From positions 1 to 64,000 of the forward strand of contig JANXZO010000066.1 of the NCBI GenBank assembly GCA_025355465.1: a stretch of 64,000 nt of DNA. The letters are read 5' to 3'. A program made the position numbers and the translations under genes. Below the pieces are notes generated by a model. That model did not search any database and was not told where the DNA came from. It saw nothing but the letters and a program-made list of their open reading frames with translations. The stretch comes from Bacteroidales bacterium (GTDB taxonomy: Bacteria > Bacteroidota > Bacteroidia > Bacteroidales > FEN-979). Below are positions 1 through 7,214 of this stretch, piece after piece; position 1 is the stretch's first letter, and each line of letters begins with the position of its first letter.

Positions 1-140
1 GCCAGTTCAAATCTTTCTCCGGCGCAGAATCTTTTGCAATCCTGCGATCCGTTATTGACACCGCAATCAAAAACAACCTCAACCCACTTCATTCCCTTTC
101 CCAAATTAATGCCCTATATTTGTAGGGGGTGAACAGTTAC
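1..140 (+). mobile_element. right end of an IS66-like insertion sequence (partial)
   Basis: The window opens inside an open frame (3-125) whose 40 residues read like the extreme C-terminus of an IS66/ISBst12-type transposase (pattern SGAESFAILRSVIDTA then NNLNPLHSL, stop TAG at 123-125). Fifteen bases further on, the sequence ends in GTTAC at 136-140; read outward on the other strand this begins GTAACTGTTCACC, and IS66-family termini usually begin GTAA. The next bases (141 onward) fall in frame with a different gene remnant. I therefore place the element boundary at 140/141, with ATAATATC (141-148) as a possible 8-bp target duplication. The other end lies outside the window. Confidence 0.5.
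3..125 (+). CDS. transposase C-terminal fragment, IS66-like (partial at window edge)
   Basis: This is a 40-residue tail of a longer reading frame that runs in from before the window. The signature GAESFAILRSVIDTA followed by a LNPLHSL helix resembles the end of IS66/ISBst12-group transposases, where a conserved GA..FA.IRS..DTA segment precedes the stop. The catalytic DDE residues would lie upstream and cannot be seen. The assignment rests on one short motif, so another DDE transposase family is possible. Confidence 0.5.
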   Translation, partial: QFKSFSGAESFAILRSVIDTAIKNNLNPLHSLSQINALYL

Positions 141-301
141 ATAATATCAAGTGGCTCAGAATTGTCTCATTTATTTTATTTCTCTCGGCTGCAGCAGGAG
201 TAGGTCGTACCGGTTATCTCGGAGGCCAGCTGGTTTATAAACATGCAGCAGGGGTGGAGCTGGGTCTGGGAAATACCGACGAAGCCTCCTCCGTTGACTA
301 G
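141..301 (+). pseudogene. 3' remnant of a DUF2231-like membrane protein gene
   Basis: Frame 2 is open from 110 to a TAG at 299-301 without a plausible start codon. It encodes one hydrophobic segment (WLRIVSFILFLSAAAGVGRT) followed by GYLGGQLVYKHAAGVELG. The G-x-LGG-x-LVY-x-H-x-x-GV motif is the hallmark C-terminal end of DUF2231 membrane proteins. The coding sense begins right where the IS66-like end stops, so the gene appears to have been cut by the insertion. The remaining ~50 codons lie 41 bp upstream of the response regulator gene, so the intact gene may once have been in the same transcription unit. Confidence 0.55.
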
Positions 302-342
302 ATTTAATTACATTATCGTGTCCGAATTACATATATTTGTGT

Positions 343-1020
343 ATGCGAATACTCTTGGTGGAAGATGAAACCTCCATTGCCAGTTTCATAAAAGAGGGAT
401 TAACGGAGGAGGGTTTTGCAGTCGATGTGGCCCACAACGGGAAGGCAGGACTGCAACTTGCACTTAATTATCTGGATGAATACGATGTAATGCTGCTCGA
501 CTGGATGCTTCCCGGCTTGAGCGGAATAGAGATTTGCCGGACCGTAAGAAAGGAAAACAGTGAGGTCCCGATAATTTTCCTGACGGCCAAAGATACTACC
601 GATGATATCGTTTTCGGACTTGAAGCCGGCGCCAATGACTATATCCGCAAACCTTTTGCCTTTGAAGAGCTACTGGCAAGGATCAGGGTCGTCATGCGAA
701 ATAAGCTGGGCGCAGGCTCTGTTTTCAGTTGTGGTGATATCGTACTGAATGTTGAATCGCACAGGGTGACCAAAAATGGGAAAACCATCGATTTGACGCA
801 GAAGGAATTTTCACTCCTGGAGTTCCTCCTTCGTAACAAAGGTAAAGTAAGCAGAAGGACCCGCATCATTGAAAAAGTTTGGGATCTGCATTTTGATTAC
901 GATAACTCTGTCATCGATGTCTACATCAATTTTCTTCGGAAAAAGCTGGATGAACCCGGTACCGAATCATTTATCGAAACCATTCGCGGGGTTGGGTACC
1001 GTATTAACGAAGATACATGA
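343..1020 (+). CDS. OmpR/PhoB-family response regulator
   Basis: 225 residues. The receiver domain (about 1-115) has the acidic pair E7/D8, phospho-acceptor D53 in LLDWMLPG, T82 in FLTAKD and K104 in IRKPF. The C-terminal winged helix (about 128-225) carries LTQKEFSLLEFLLRN and the closing IRGVGYRI typical of OmpR/PhoB proteins. I start at ATG 343 rather than the in-frame TTG at 337 because homologues begin M-R-I-L-L-V-E-D. Its stop overlaps the kinase start by 4 nt (ATGA), giving translational coupling. The phased repeats at 2396-2434 are its most likely target. Confidence 0.95.
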   Translation: MRILLVEDETSIASFIKEGLTEEGFAVDVAHNGKAGLQLALNYLDEYDVMLLDWMLPGLSGIEICRTVRKENSEVPIIFLTAKDTTDDIVFGLEAGANDYIRKPFAFEELLARIRVVMRNKLGAGSVFSCGDIVLNVESHRVTKNGKTIDLTQKEFSLLEFLLRNKGKVSRRTRIIEKVWDLHFDYDNSVIDVYINFLRKKLDEPGTESFIETIRGVGYRINEDT

Positions 1021-2393
1021 ACCTTCGATTCCGGACCCGGATTGCCCTCTTTAACGCCGTTGCAGCTGCGGTGACTACCCTGGTGGTGTTTGTTGTGGTG
1101 TATACGGTAGTTTACGTTACGGCTTACCAGCACCTCGACGACCAGATCCGGTCTGAAAAAGAGGAGGTGATCTACAATATTCACTGGAAGGGTGACTCTT
1201 TGTTGCCGGACCTGATGTCGGAGAAACTTGAAGCTGAGCACCGTCAGGCGGAGGTCAGTCCGACATTCCTGCAGGTAGTGGATTCAAAGCACAGACTGGT
1301 TTTCAAATCGGCAAATCTTCAGAATGACCATCTCCTTTTTGCAGACTTGCTCACCGTCCCTGTATTTTTTAACATCGAGTTCAACGGAAAGCTGATCCGG
1401 CAGGGACAGTTCCCGATATTCAATGATTCGGGACAACTCATCGGACAGCTTGACATCGGTTTGCCGCAGGCCGAATCAACGCTCATTCTTTCCAACCTGC
1501 AACTTACCATGATTATTGCCTTTCCGCTCATGCTGCTGGTATTCTTCATGGTAACTTCCTGGGCAGCCTCACGCGGCATTGCACCGGTTCAGCAACTCAT
1601 CAAAACAACAGGGAAAATCGGCGACAAAAACATAAATACCCGTATTCCGCTGCCATCACACAAGGATGAAATTTATCAACTGACCTGTACCATCAACGAA
1701 CTCCTTGACCGTATCGAAGTGAGTCTCAATCGGGAGAAACAGATTACCGCCGACATTTCTCACGAATTGCGTACTCCTGTCACCGGAATCCGCGGTAACC
1801 TTGAAGTGCTGATACGGAAAACACGGGAGCCGGCACATTATGAAGAAAAGATCAGGGGCGTAATCGGCGACGTCGACTCATTGAACAGGATTATCGACCA
1901 GATGCTGCAGCTCTCCAGGCTCGATGCGGGAAATATGACTTTCTCAAAAACGGCTGTCGGATTGAGAGATCTTATCCAAGGGATCAAAGAACGCTGTAAT
2001 CGAAAGCTGGAGGAACAGAATATCATGCTTGAAGTGGAAATCTCTCCGGAGGTCACCGTGCTTGCAGATAAAGGTTTCCTTGAGATCATCCTGGAAAACC
2101 TTATCAGCAACGCATTAAAGTACGGTAGCTCAGGCGAGCGGGTACTTTGCTCGTGGAACCCGAAAGAAAATGATTTGTCCATCAGCGACAACGGTCAGGG
2201 AATTCCCGCTGACCAGATTCCCTATATTTTTAACCGCTTTTACAGAACGGATGCCTCGCGGAGTTCACAGGTGCAGGGAACGGGACTGGGTCTTTCCATT
2301 GTTAAAACACTGGCCGATCTTCAGGAGATCAACATCAAAGTAAACAGTGCTCCCGGTTCGGGTACAACATTTACCCTTCATTTCAATTCCTGA
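1017..2393 (+). CDS. membrane sensor histidine kinase
   Basis: 458 residues, partner of the preceding response regulator. TM1 spans about 10-37 and TM2 about 162-185, enclosing a sensor region of roughly 120 residues that I do not recognise. A HAMP linker follows, then the H-box ISHELRTPVTG with His249, N-box ILENLISNALKYG, G1 box SDNGQGIP, F box IFNRFYR and G2 box GTGLGLSIV. All catalytic boxes are intact. The domain order matches CusS/BaeS-type EnvZ-class kinases. No metal-binding His/Cys cluster is evident in the sensor domain, so the signal cannot be named; the downstream rubrerythrin suggests oxidative stress (inference). Confidence 0.95.
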   Translation: MNLRFRTRIALFNAVAAAVTTLVVFVVVYTVVYVTAYQHLDDQIRSEKEEVIYNIHWKGDSLLPDLMSEKLEAEHRQAEVSPTFLQVVDSKHRLVFKSANLQNDHLLFADLLTVPVFFNIEFNGKLIRQGQFPIFNDSGQLIGQLDIGLPQAESTLILSNLQLTMIIAFPLMLLVFFMVTSWAASRGIAPVQQLIKTTGKIGDKNINTRIPLPSHKDEIYQLTCTINELLDRIEVSLNREKQITADISHELRTPVTGIRGNLEVLIRKTREPAHYEEKIRGVIGDVDSLNRIIDQMLQLSRLDAGNMTFSKTAVGLRDLIQGIKERCNRKLEEQNIMLEVEISPEVTVLADKGFLEIILENLISNALKYGSSGERVLCSWNPKENDLSISDNGQGIPADQIPYIFNRFYRTDASRSSQVQGTGLGLSIVKTLADLQEINIKVNSAPGSGTTFTLHFNS

Positions 2394-2395
2394 TT

Positions 2396-2434
2396 TTTAA
2401 GAAACTTTTAAGCATCGCTTAAGTCTGGTTTAAT
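2396..2434 (+). promoter_or_regulatory. four 11-bp-phased direct repeats, putative response-regulator operator
   Basis: TTTAAG at 2396-2401 and 2407-2412, CTTAAG at 2418-2423 and TTTAAT at 2429-2434 are spaced exactly 11 bp start to start. Tandem half-sites with 10-11 bp period on one DNA face are the classical binding pattern of OmpR/PhoB regulators (established). The array starts 2 bp after the kinase stop and ends 11 bp before a -7-like element GACCTTTG (2446-2453, one mismatch to TAnnTTTG), which would place transcription start near 2460, upstream of the rubrerythrin ATG at 2491. Confidence 0.75.
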
Positions 2435-2490
2435 AGGAACCGGTGGACCTTTGCGTCATGAAATTAACAATAAACAAATATTCTGGAACA

Positions 2491-3228
2491 ATGAAAACCA
2501 AAATGATATTTATAAGTACAACCCTGGTATCCGGGTGGATGTTATTCAGTTCATGCAACAGCTCAAGTGTAGCCGGCAAACTTCAGGACCCCATTTCCAT
2601 CGACGCGTCAAACGGCCAGTCACCTAAAGAGGAGGCCAGTTTGAATATGATCAGTTCGGCGAACCCGGATGCGACAAAGACCAAAACGACAGAAGATCTT
2701 CTTGCTGCATTCAAGGGAGAAACTAACGCGTCGGCAAAATATGCCGCCTATTCGAAAAAGGCTGAGCAGGAGGGGTTTCATTCCATTGCCATGCTGTTTA
2801 AAGCGGCTTCGACGGCCGAAAAAATTCACGCCACCAATCATAAAGCAGTTCTTGAAGAATCAGGGATCAAAACACCCTCAGTAAAGCCTGAGTTTACTGT
2901 AAAAAGCACAAAGGAAAACCTGGAGGATGCCATCAAAGGCGAAACCTACGAAGCAACTACCATGTATCCGGATTTTTTAAAGGATGCCGAAGCTGACGGC
3001 AATCAGCTGGCGATGATCAGCCTGAATTACGCTTTCAAAACGGAACAAAAGCACCGTGCAATGTACGAGAATGCGTTGACGGCGCTCGAAAACAAAACCG
3101 TCAAGTCGTTGTCAAGTGTATATTATGTATGTCCGACATGTGGTAATACCTACGACAAAGCTCCGACGAAGCGTTGTGGAATTTGTATGACCGGCACCGA
3201 AAAATTCATCAGGATCAATACCCTGTAA
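2491..3228 (+). CDS. rubrerythrin-like lipoprotein with C-terminal rubredoxin domain
   Basis: 245 residues. The N-terminus (MKTKMIFISTTLVSGWMLFSSC) is a lipoprotein signal peptide with Cys22 as lipidation site, so the protein is probably periplasmic or envelope-anchored, unlike ordinary cytosolic rubrerythrins. The ferritin-like di-iron domain has E77, E110-x-x-H113, E151/E154 and E185-x-x-H188. A rubredoxin-type knuckle follows with C214/C217 and C229/C232. Rubrerythrins reduce hydrogen peroxide in anaerobes. A GTG-initiated frame at 2443 is longer, but the signal peptide and the putative promoter at 2446-2453 support ATG 2491. The phased repeats upstream suggest control by the adjacent two-component system. 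Confidence 0.9.
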   Translation: MKTKMIFISTTLVSGWMLFSSCNSSSVAGKLQDPISIDASNGQSPKEEASLNMISSANPDATKTKTTEDLLAAFKGETNASAKYAAYSKKAEQEGFHSIAMLFKAASTAEKIHATNHKAVLEESGIKTPSVKPEFTVKSTKENLEDAIKGETYEATTMYPDFLKDAEADGNQLAMISLNYAFKTEQKHRAMYENALTALENKTVKSLSSVYYVCPTCGNTYDKAPTKRCGICMTGTEKFIRINTL

Positions 3229-3301
3229 TTCAACCGCATATTCTTTTCCGCTGTGGGAGATAACTTTCAATAATTTAATGTCAACTCAAAAAAATCGGAT
3301 T

Positions 3302-4504
3302 ATGAAAACACTAAAAAATACGCTGATCCTGGTAATCATTTTTCTCCCGCTCTGGATGACCGCTCAGGGCGTATGGAATCAAAAAGCCGATTATCCCGGC
3401 CAGCGACGTTTTAACTTTTTTGGGTATGCGTTAAATAATAAGGGTTACATGGGAAGCGGCACCTACGGCGGAATGAACAGTTTTCTTGCAGATATGGAGG
3501 AGTTTGATCCACAGTTGAACACCTGGACACAAAAGGCCCCGCTTCCAATGGCATTTTCTGACGGTGTGGGTTTCGTAGCCGGAAATTTCGGCTACGCCAC
3601 CTGCGGCGCCAATGATGCAACCTACATTTTCGACACCTATGAATACAATCAGGCAGGAAATAACTGGTCCTCAAAGGCGCTGTTTGACATTCCGCGAATG
3701 AAAGCCGCTGCTACCGGTACCGGCAACTTTGGATACATCATTGGCGGGTATGACGGCATGGCCCTGCCGATGAACGATTGTTGGGAATATAATCAGTCTG
3801 CCAATACCTGGAGCCAGAAGGCAAGTCTTCCGGCAGCTGCTGCACGGTATTATGCAACGGCTTTTTCGGTGAACGGACTGATATATGTTTTCGGAGGTAC
3901 CGATGGAGGCAACATGCTCAATGATCTCTGGCAATTCAATCCCGGCACCAATAGCTGGACACAGAAGGCTTCGCTTCCGGGAGCAGGTCGTCAGCAGGCT
4001 GACATCTTCGTGATAAACAACAGCGCCTATGTAGTCGGCGGATTTCCAGCCTCCATGGCACCGCTCAAGGAGTGTTGGAAATACAACCCTGCGAACGACC
4101 AGTGGACCGCACTCAACGATTTTCCCGGCGCAACAGGTTTGGCTGGCGGTGCCGGCTTTGCCATTAACGGACTGGGATATGTTGTTAGTGGTAATGGAAC
4201 ACGCGAATGTTGGGAATATACCCCGGCAACAACAGGCGTTGAGGATTTGCAGGTTGCCCAGGCCGCTACTGTATTTCCAAATCCTGCTACAGACAGGATC
4301 CGGGTCAAACTGCATGCCGGAACAACCGTTGCTTCGGTAAGCATCTATGCAACTTCAGGTAAACTGATGATGGATAAAAAGAGTGTTGAAAATTCAGAAC
4401 GGGGAATTGATGTGTCTGCGCTGTCCCCTGGTTTTTATATAATCAACGTAATTACAAATTCCGGAACGACCGAGAATGGCAGTTTCATCAAAATTGGCAA
4501 TTGA
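3302..4504 (+). CDS. secreted Kelch-repeat protein with T9SS sorting domain
   Basis: 400 residues. A signal peptide (MKTLKNTLILVIIFLPLWMTAQ) is followed by about six Kelch-type blades with the W-x-x-K/L-P and GG-x-G spacing (GYIIGGYDG, IYVFGGTDGG, AYVVGG, each followed by NDxWxYNPxxxxWTQKASLP). Together they should form one beta-propeller. The last ~80 residues (from VFPNPATDRI to FIKIGN) form a type A Por secretion tail, so the protein should cross the outer membrane by T9SS and lose this tail. An ATG at 3278 is in frame but would prepend eight polar residues to the signal peptide; ATG 3302 is preferred. Binding target unknown. Confidence 0.88.
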   Translation: MKTLKNTLILVIIFLPLWMTAQGVWNQKADYPGQRRFNFFGYALNNKGYMGSGTYGGMNSFLADMEEFDPQLNTWTQKAPLPMAFSDGVGFVAGNFGYATCGANDATYIFDTYEYNQAGNNWSSKALFDIPRMKAAATGTGNFGYIIGGYDGMALPMNDCWEYNQSANTWSQKASLPAAAARYYATAFSVNGLIYVFGGTDGGNMLNDLWQFNPGTNSWTQKASLPGAGRQQADIFVINNSAYVVGGFPASMAPLKECWKYNPANDQWTALNDFPGATGLAGGAGFAINGLGYVVSGNGTRECWEYTPATTGVEDLQVAQAATVFPNPATDRIRVKLHAGTTVASVSIYATSGKLMMDKKSVENSERGIDVSALSPGFYIINVITNSGTTENGSFIKIGN

Positions 4505-4551
4505 TCAAGTGTCGAAACCGTACAACTACAGAAACAATAACTTAACACTAA

Positions 4552-6186
4552 ATGAAGATGAAAAAAATATTCCAGACTTTGATTTTTCTGACTTTGGCAG
4601 TCACAGGATCCAGTGCAATTGCGCAAACGGGTAATTATGGCACACCTTATAAAAATACAGAATCTGCAGCCTATGGAACAGACATCCTGATTCAGGGTAA
4701 TCTCTCCGAAGACCAGCGCAACACCAAAATCGTGGTTGCAGCAAATGGCTATCTGTATTCAGCTTACCTGATTTCAACCGGTGGGTTCCGGGTCGCACGT
4801 TCGGTCGACAACGGAACAACCTGGACTTACAGTTCATTGCTGCGGGGAGGATATTATATCAATGCTATCGATCTTGCGGTGACCGGAGCCAATGCAAATT
4901 CAACAAATGTGTGGGCCGTTAGTTCTGGATTTATGAAGGCCTCCATTGATGTGTGGGAAGTTACACTTGAAAAACTTGACCAGCAATTGTCATTGATTAC
5001 CTCGACTTCGATCGATAATATGATCTCTAACTTCGGGTTTCCTGATGTGGCTATCGCCACTGATTTTGCCTTCCCTTCGGCAGGCGCGGCTCCGTTTAGT
5101 ATCGGATTAATTTACAGCAAGGTAAATGCAGTTAACGACAACATTATTTTCAAATCCTCCGCCGATGGGGGCAATACCTTCAGCAATACCCAAACCCTGG
5201 CATCATCCGGACACTATTACGTAAATGTAGCACTTGCATTTGGCCGCAGTGCAGCCCTCCCGGAAGGCAGATATTTTGCAGCCTGGGATAAGCTCCCTGA
5301 TTTTTCCTACTATTATTCTTCATTTGGCCAGGTTTATACTTCCCACAGTCTGACCGGATTTAACAGCGTCTGGGCCGCCCCATACCAGGTGGATGTAGTG
5401 GGAGGCGGACTCAACAATGGAGCCAAGGATCCTTCCATCGCATGCCAGGATGATCTGCTCAATAACTCCGGCAATGCCTTCTCGGTGGTAGTAACATGGG
5501 ATAAAAAGCTTGATGCAGCAGGAAATTATACCGCGGTCTTCGGCGCCGGAAATCTAAATCCGGTTACGGGTGCCGCCTGGTTGCCGGTTTTTAGTTCAGG
5601 TACCGGAAACATCCGCGACATCGAGCAGGATGTTGCCTACGATGCATCACATCAAAGGTTTTATGCGACATGGAGCGACTCGCTGACCGCAAAACTCAAA
5701 TGTTCCTACACGGGGATGAACCTTAATGCCGGGGGAAGCTGGACCAGTTTTTCCAATGGCTACAACGATGCGGCAAACATCCAGAATCCATTTCCGAAAG
5801 TCAGGGTGAACACGGTTTCTCAGCAGGTTGTAAATGTTTGGAGCAGTCAGCGAAGCAGTACGTTTGCCAACTCAACCTTCGACCGGAGCGATTATGCAGT
5901 AGGTACGGCAGAGGTTCCAGCTGTGGAGAAATTTAACTTTACGCTGGGACCAAATCCGTGTAAACTGGAGACAAATATCTCGTTCACACTGGTTACCGAA
6001 GCTGCCGTGAATATCAGTGTTTTTGATCTTTCAGGCAGGCTTGTTGCTGAAATTCCTTTCCGGAGTTACCCGGAGGGCAGAAACCAGATCCTGTTAAACA
6101 CAAGTGCACTGGCTCCGGCTTGTTACCTTATCCAGATACAAGCTGGAAATGATCGCGCAACCAAACGTTTGATCGTGACTCCATAG
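4552..6186 (+). CDS. secreted sialidase-fold-like protein with T9SS sorting domain
   Basis: 544 residues. Signal peptide at about 1-24 (MKMKKIFQTLIFLTLAVTGSSAIAQ). Two Asp-box motifs are visible, SVDNGTTW and SADGGNTF, which match the S-x-D-x-G-x-T-W turn of sialidase/BNR beta-propellers. The catalytic arginine triad of true sialidases is not evident, so enzymatic activity is not claimed. The C-terminal ~80 residues, from NFTLGPNPCKLETNIS, are a T9SS type A sorting domain. It follows the Kelch protein by 47 bp on the same strand, so co-expression is plausible. The next methionine (codon 3) is an equally acceptable start. Confidence 0.85.
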   Translation: MKMKKIFQTLIFLTLAVTGSSAIAQTGNYGTPYKNTESAAYGTDILIQGNLSEDQRNTKIVVAANGYLYSAYLISTGGFRVARSVDNGTTWTYSSLLRGGYYINAIDLAVTGANANSTNVWAVSSGFMKASIDVWEVTLEKLDQQLSLITSTSIDNMISNFGFPDVAIATDFAFPSAGAAPFSIGLIYSKVNAVNDNIIFKSSADGGNTFSNTQTLASSGHYYVNVALAFGRSAALPEGRYFAAWDKLPDFSYYYSSFGQVYTSHSLTGFNSVWAAPYQVDVVGGGLNNGAKDPSIACQDDLLNNSGNAFSVVVTWDKKLDAAGNYTAVFGAGNLNPVTGAAWLPVFSSGTGNIRDIEQDVAYDASHQRFYATWSDSLTAKLKCSYTGMNLNAGGSWTSFSNGYNDAANIQNPFPKVRVNTVSQQVVNVWSSQRSSTFANSTFDRSDYAVGTAEVPAVEKFNFTLGPNPCKLETNISFTLVTEAAVNISVFDLSGRLVAEIPFRSYPEGRNQILLNTSALAPACYLIQIQAGNDRATKRLIVTP

Positions 6187-6206
6187 GATTGGGAGGTTAA
6201 TTTTAT

Positions 6207-6214
6207 TAATTTTG
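6207..6214 (+). promoter_or_regulatory. Bacteroidota -7 element in front of trxB
   Basis: TAATTTTG matches the Bacteroidota -7 consensus TAnnTTTG exactly. An upstream TTG at 6189-6191 is a weak candidate for the -33 element. Transcription would start near 6220, 20 nt before the trxB ATG, which argues against the in-frame TTG at 6212 as the start. Confidence 0.55.
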
Positions 6215-6238
6215 CAACCACATTGTAAAATTTCTAAA

Positions 6239-7174
6239 ATGAGTGAAACTGCCGAAAACGTGCGTTGTCTGATTATCGGATCAGGCCCGTCAGGATATAC
6301 TGCTGCCATTTATGCTGCGCGTGCCGATTTAAAACCTGTCATGTACCAGGGAATGCAACCTGGCGGACAACTTACAATTACCACCGAAGTTGATAATTTT
6401 CCGGGTTATCCCGAGGGAGTGGAAGGCCCCAAAATGATGGAGGACCTGCAGAAGCAGGCTGAGCGCTTTGGAACGCAAGTCAGATTTGGCGTAGTTACGG
6501 AGGTTGATTTTTCGAAGCGTCCTTTCAAAGTGATCGCAGATGACGGGAAAACGGTTTTTGCAGAGACTGTAATAATTTCTACCGGGGCTTCCGCCAAATG
6601 GCTGGGACTTGAATCGGAGAAAAAATTCATGGGCAGTGGTGTTTCGGGGTGTGCTACCTGCGATGGTTTTTTTTACCGCAAACAGGATGTTGCCATTGTC
6701 GGGGGCGGAGATACTGCGGCGGAGGAGGCAACCTACCTGGCGAAGCTTTGCAACAAAGTTTACATGATCCACCGGCGTGGCGAATTGCGAGCCTCGAAAG
6801 CCATGCAGCATAAAGTGATGAATACAATCAATATCGAAATGGTGTGGGACAGTGTTCCGGAAGAGGTGCTCGGCGATTCAAACGGTGTAACCGGGGTCAG
6901 GGTAAGAAATGTGAAAAGCGGTGAAAGCCGCGACCTCACTGTTACGGGGTTTTTCGTGGCCATCGGGCATCAGCCGAATACCGAACTATTTATCGGAAAA
7001 CTGGAGCTGGATGAGATGAATTATATAAAAACCAAACCCGGCACTACCCAGACGAGTATCGATGGTGTTTTTGCTGCCGGCGACGTGCAGGATCACTACT
7101 ACCGCCAGGCAATAACCGCAGCAGGAACAGGTTGTATGGCTGCCATTGAAGCAGAAAGATTTTTAGGCTCTTGA
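6239..7174 (+). CDS. trxB: thioredoxin-disulfide reductase
   Basis: 311 residues, normal length for low-Mr bacterial TrxB. The FAD dinucleotide fold starts at residue ~9 with IIGSGPSG, and the redox-active pair is C138-A-T-C141 in GCATCDGFFY. The NADPH fold has VGGGDTAAEEA and the closing motif is GVFAAGDVQD. It transfers electrons from NADPH through FAD to thioredoxin. ATG 6239 is used because the longer TTG frame begins inside the -7 promoter element. It stands upstream of purL with a 40-bp gap, so readthrough into purL is possible. Confidence 0.97.
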   Translation: MSETAENVRCLIIGSGPSGYTAAIYAARADLKPVMYQGMQPGGQLTITTEVDNFPGYPEGVEGPKMMEDLQKQAERFGTQVRFGVVTEVDFSKRPFKVIADDGKTVFAETVIISTGASAKWLGLESEKKFMGSGVSGCATCDGFFYRKQDVAIVGGGDTAAEEATYLAKLCNKVYMIHRRGELRASKAMQHKVMNTINIEMVWDSVPEEVLGDSNGVTGVRVRNVKSGESRDLTVTGFFVAIGHQPNTELFIGKLELDEMNYIKTKPGTTQTSIDGVFAAGDVQDHYYRQAITAAGTGCMAAIEAERFLGS

Positions 7175-7214
7175 AAAGTGACAGGATTGACTTTTAACAA
7201 CTGATTTAAAAAGC

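Noticed and set aside
115..122. TATATTTG as a promoter reading toward the response regulator
   Set aside because: It matches TAnnTTTG but falls inside the transposase coding end, has no -33 TTG, and is more than 200 bp from the gene.
2396..2434. Phased repeats as a CRISPR or tandem repeat array
   Set aside because: Units are only 6 bp with 5-bp non-identical gaps; this is an operator pattern, not spacers.
3671..4315. 214-codon minus-strand frame inside the Kelch gene
   Set aside because: It is a shadow of the repeat-rich sense gene; the Cys/Arg-rich product resembles no family.
6212..6238. TTG start extending trxB by nine codons
   Set aside because: It overlaps an exact -7 promoter match (6207-6214), and TrxB homologues begin near ATG 6239.
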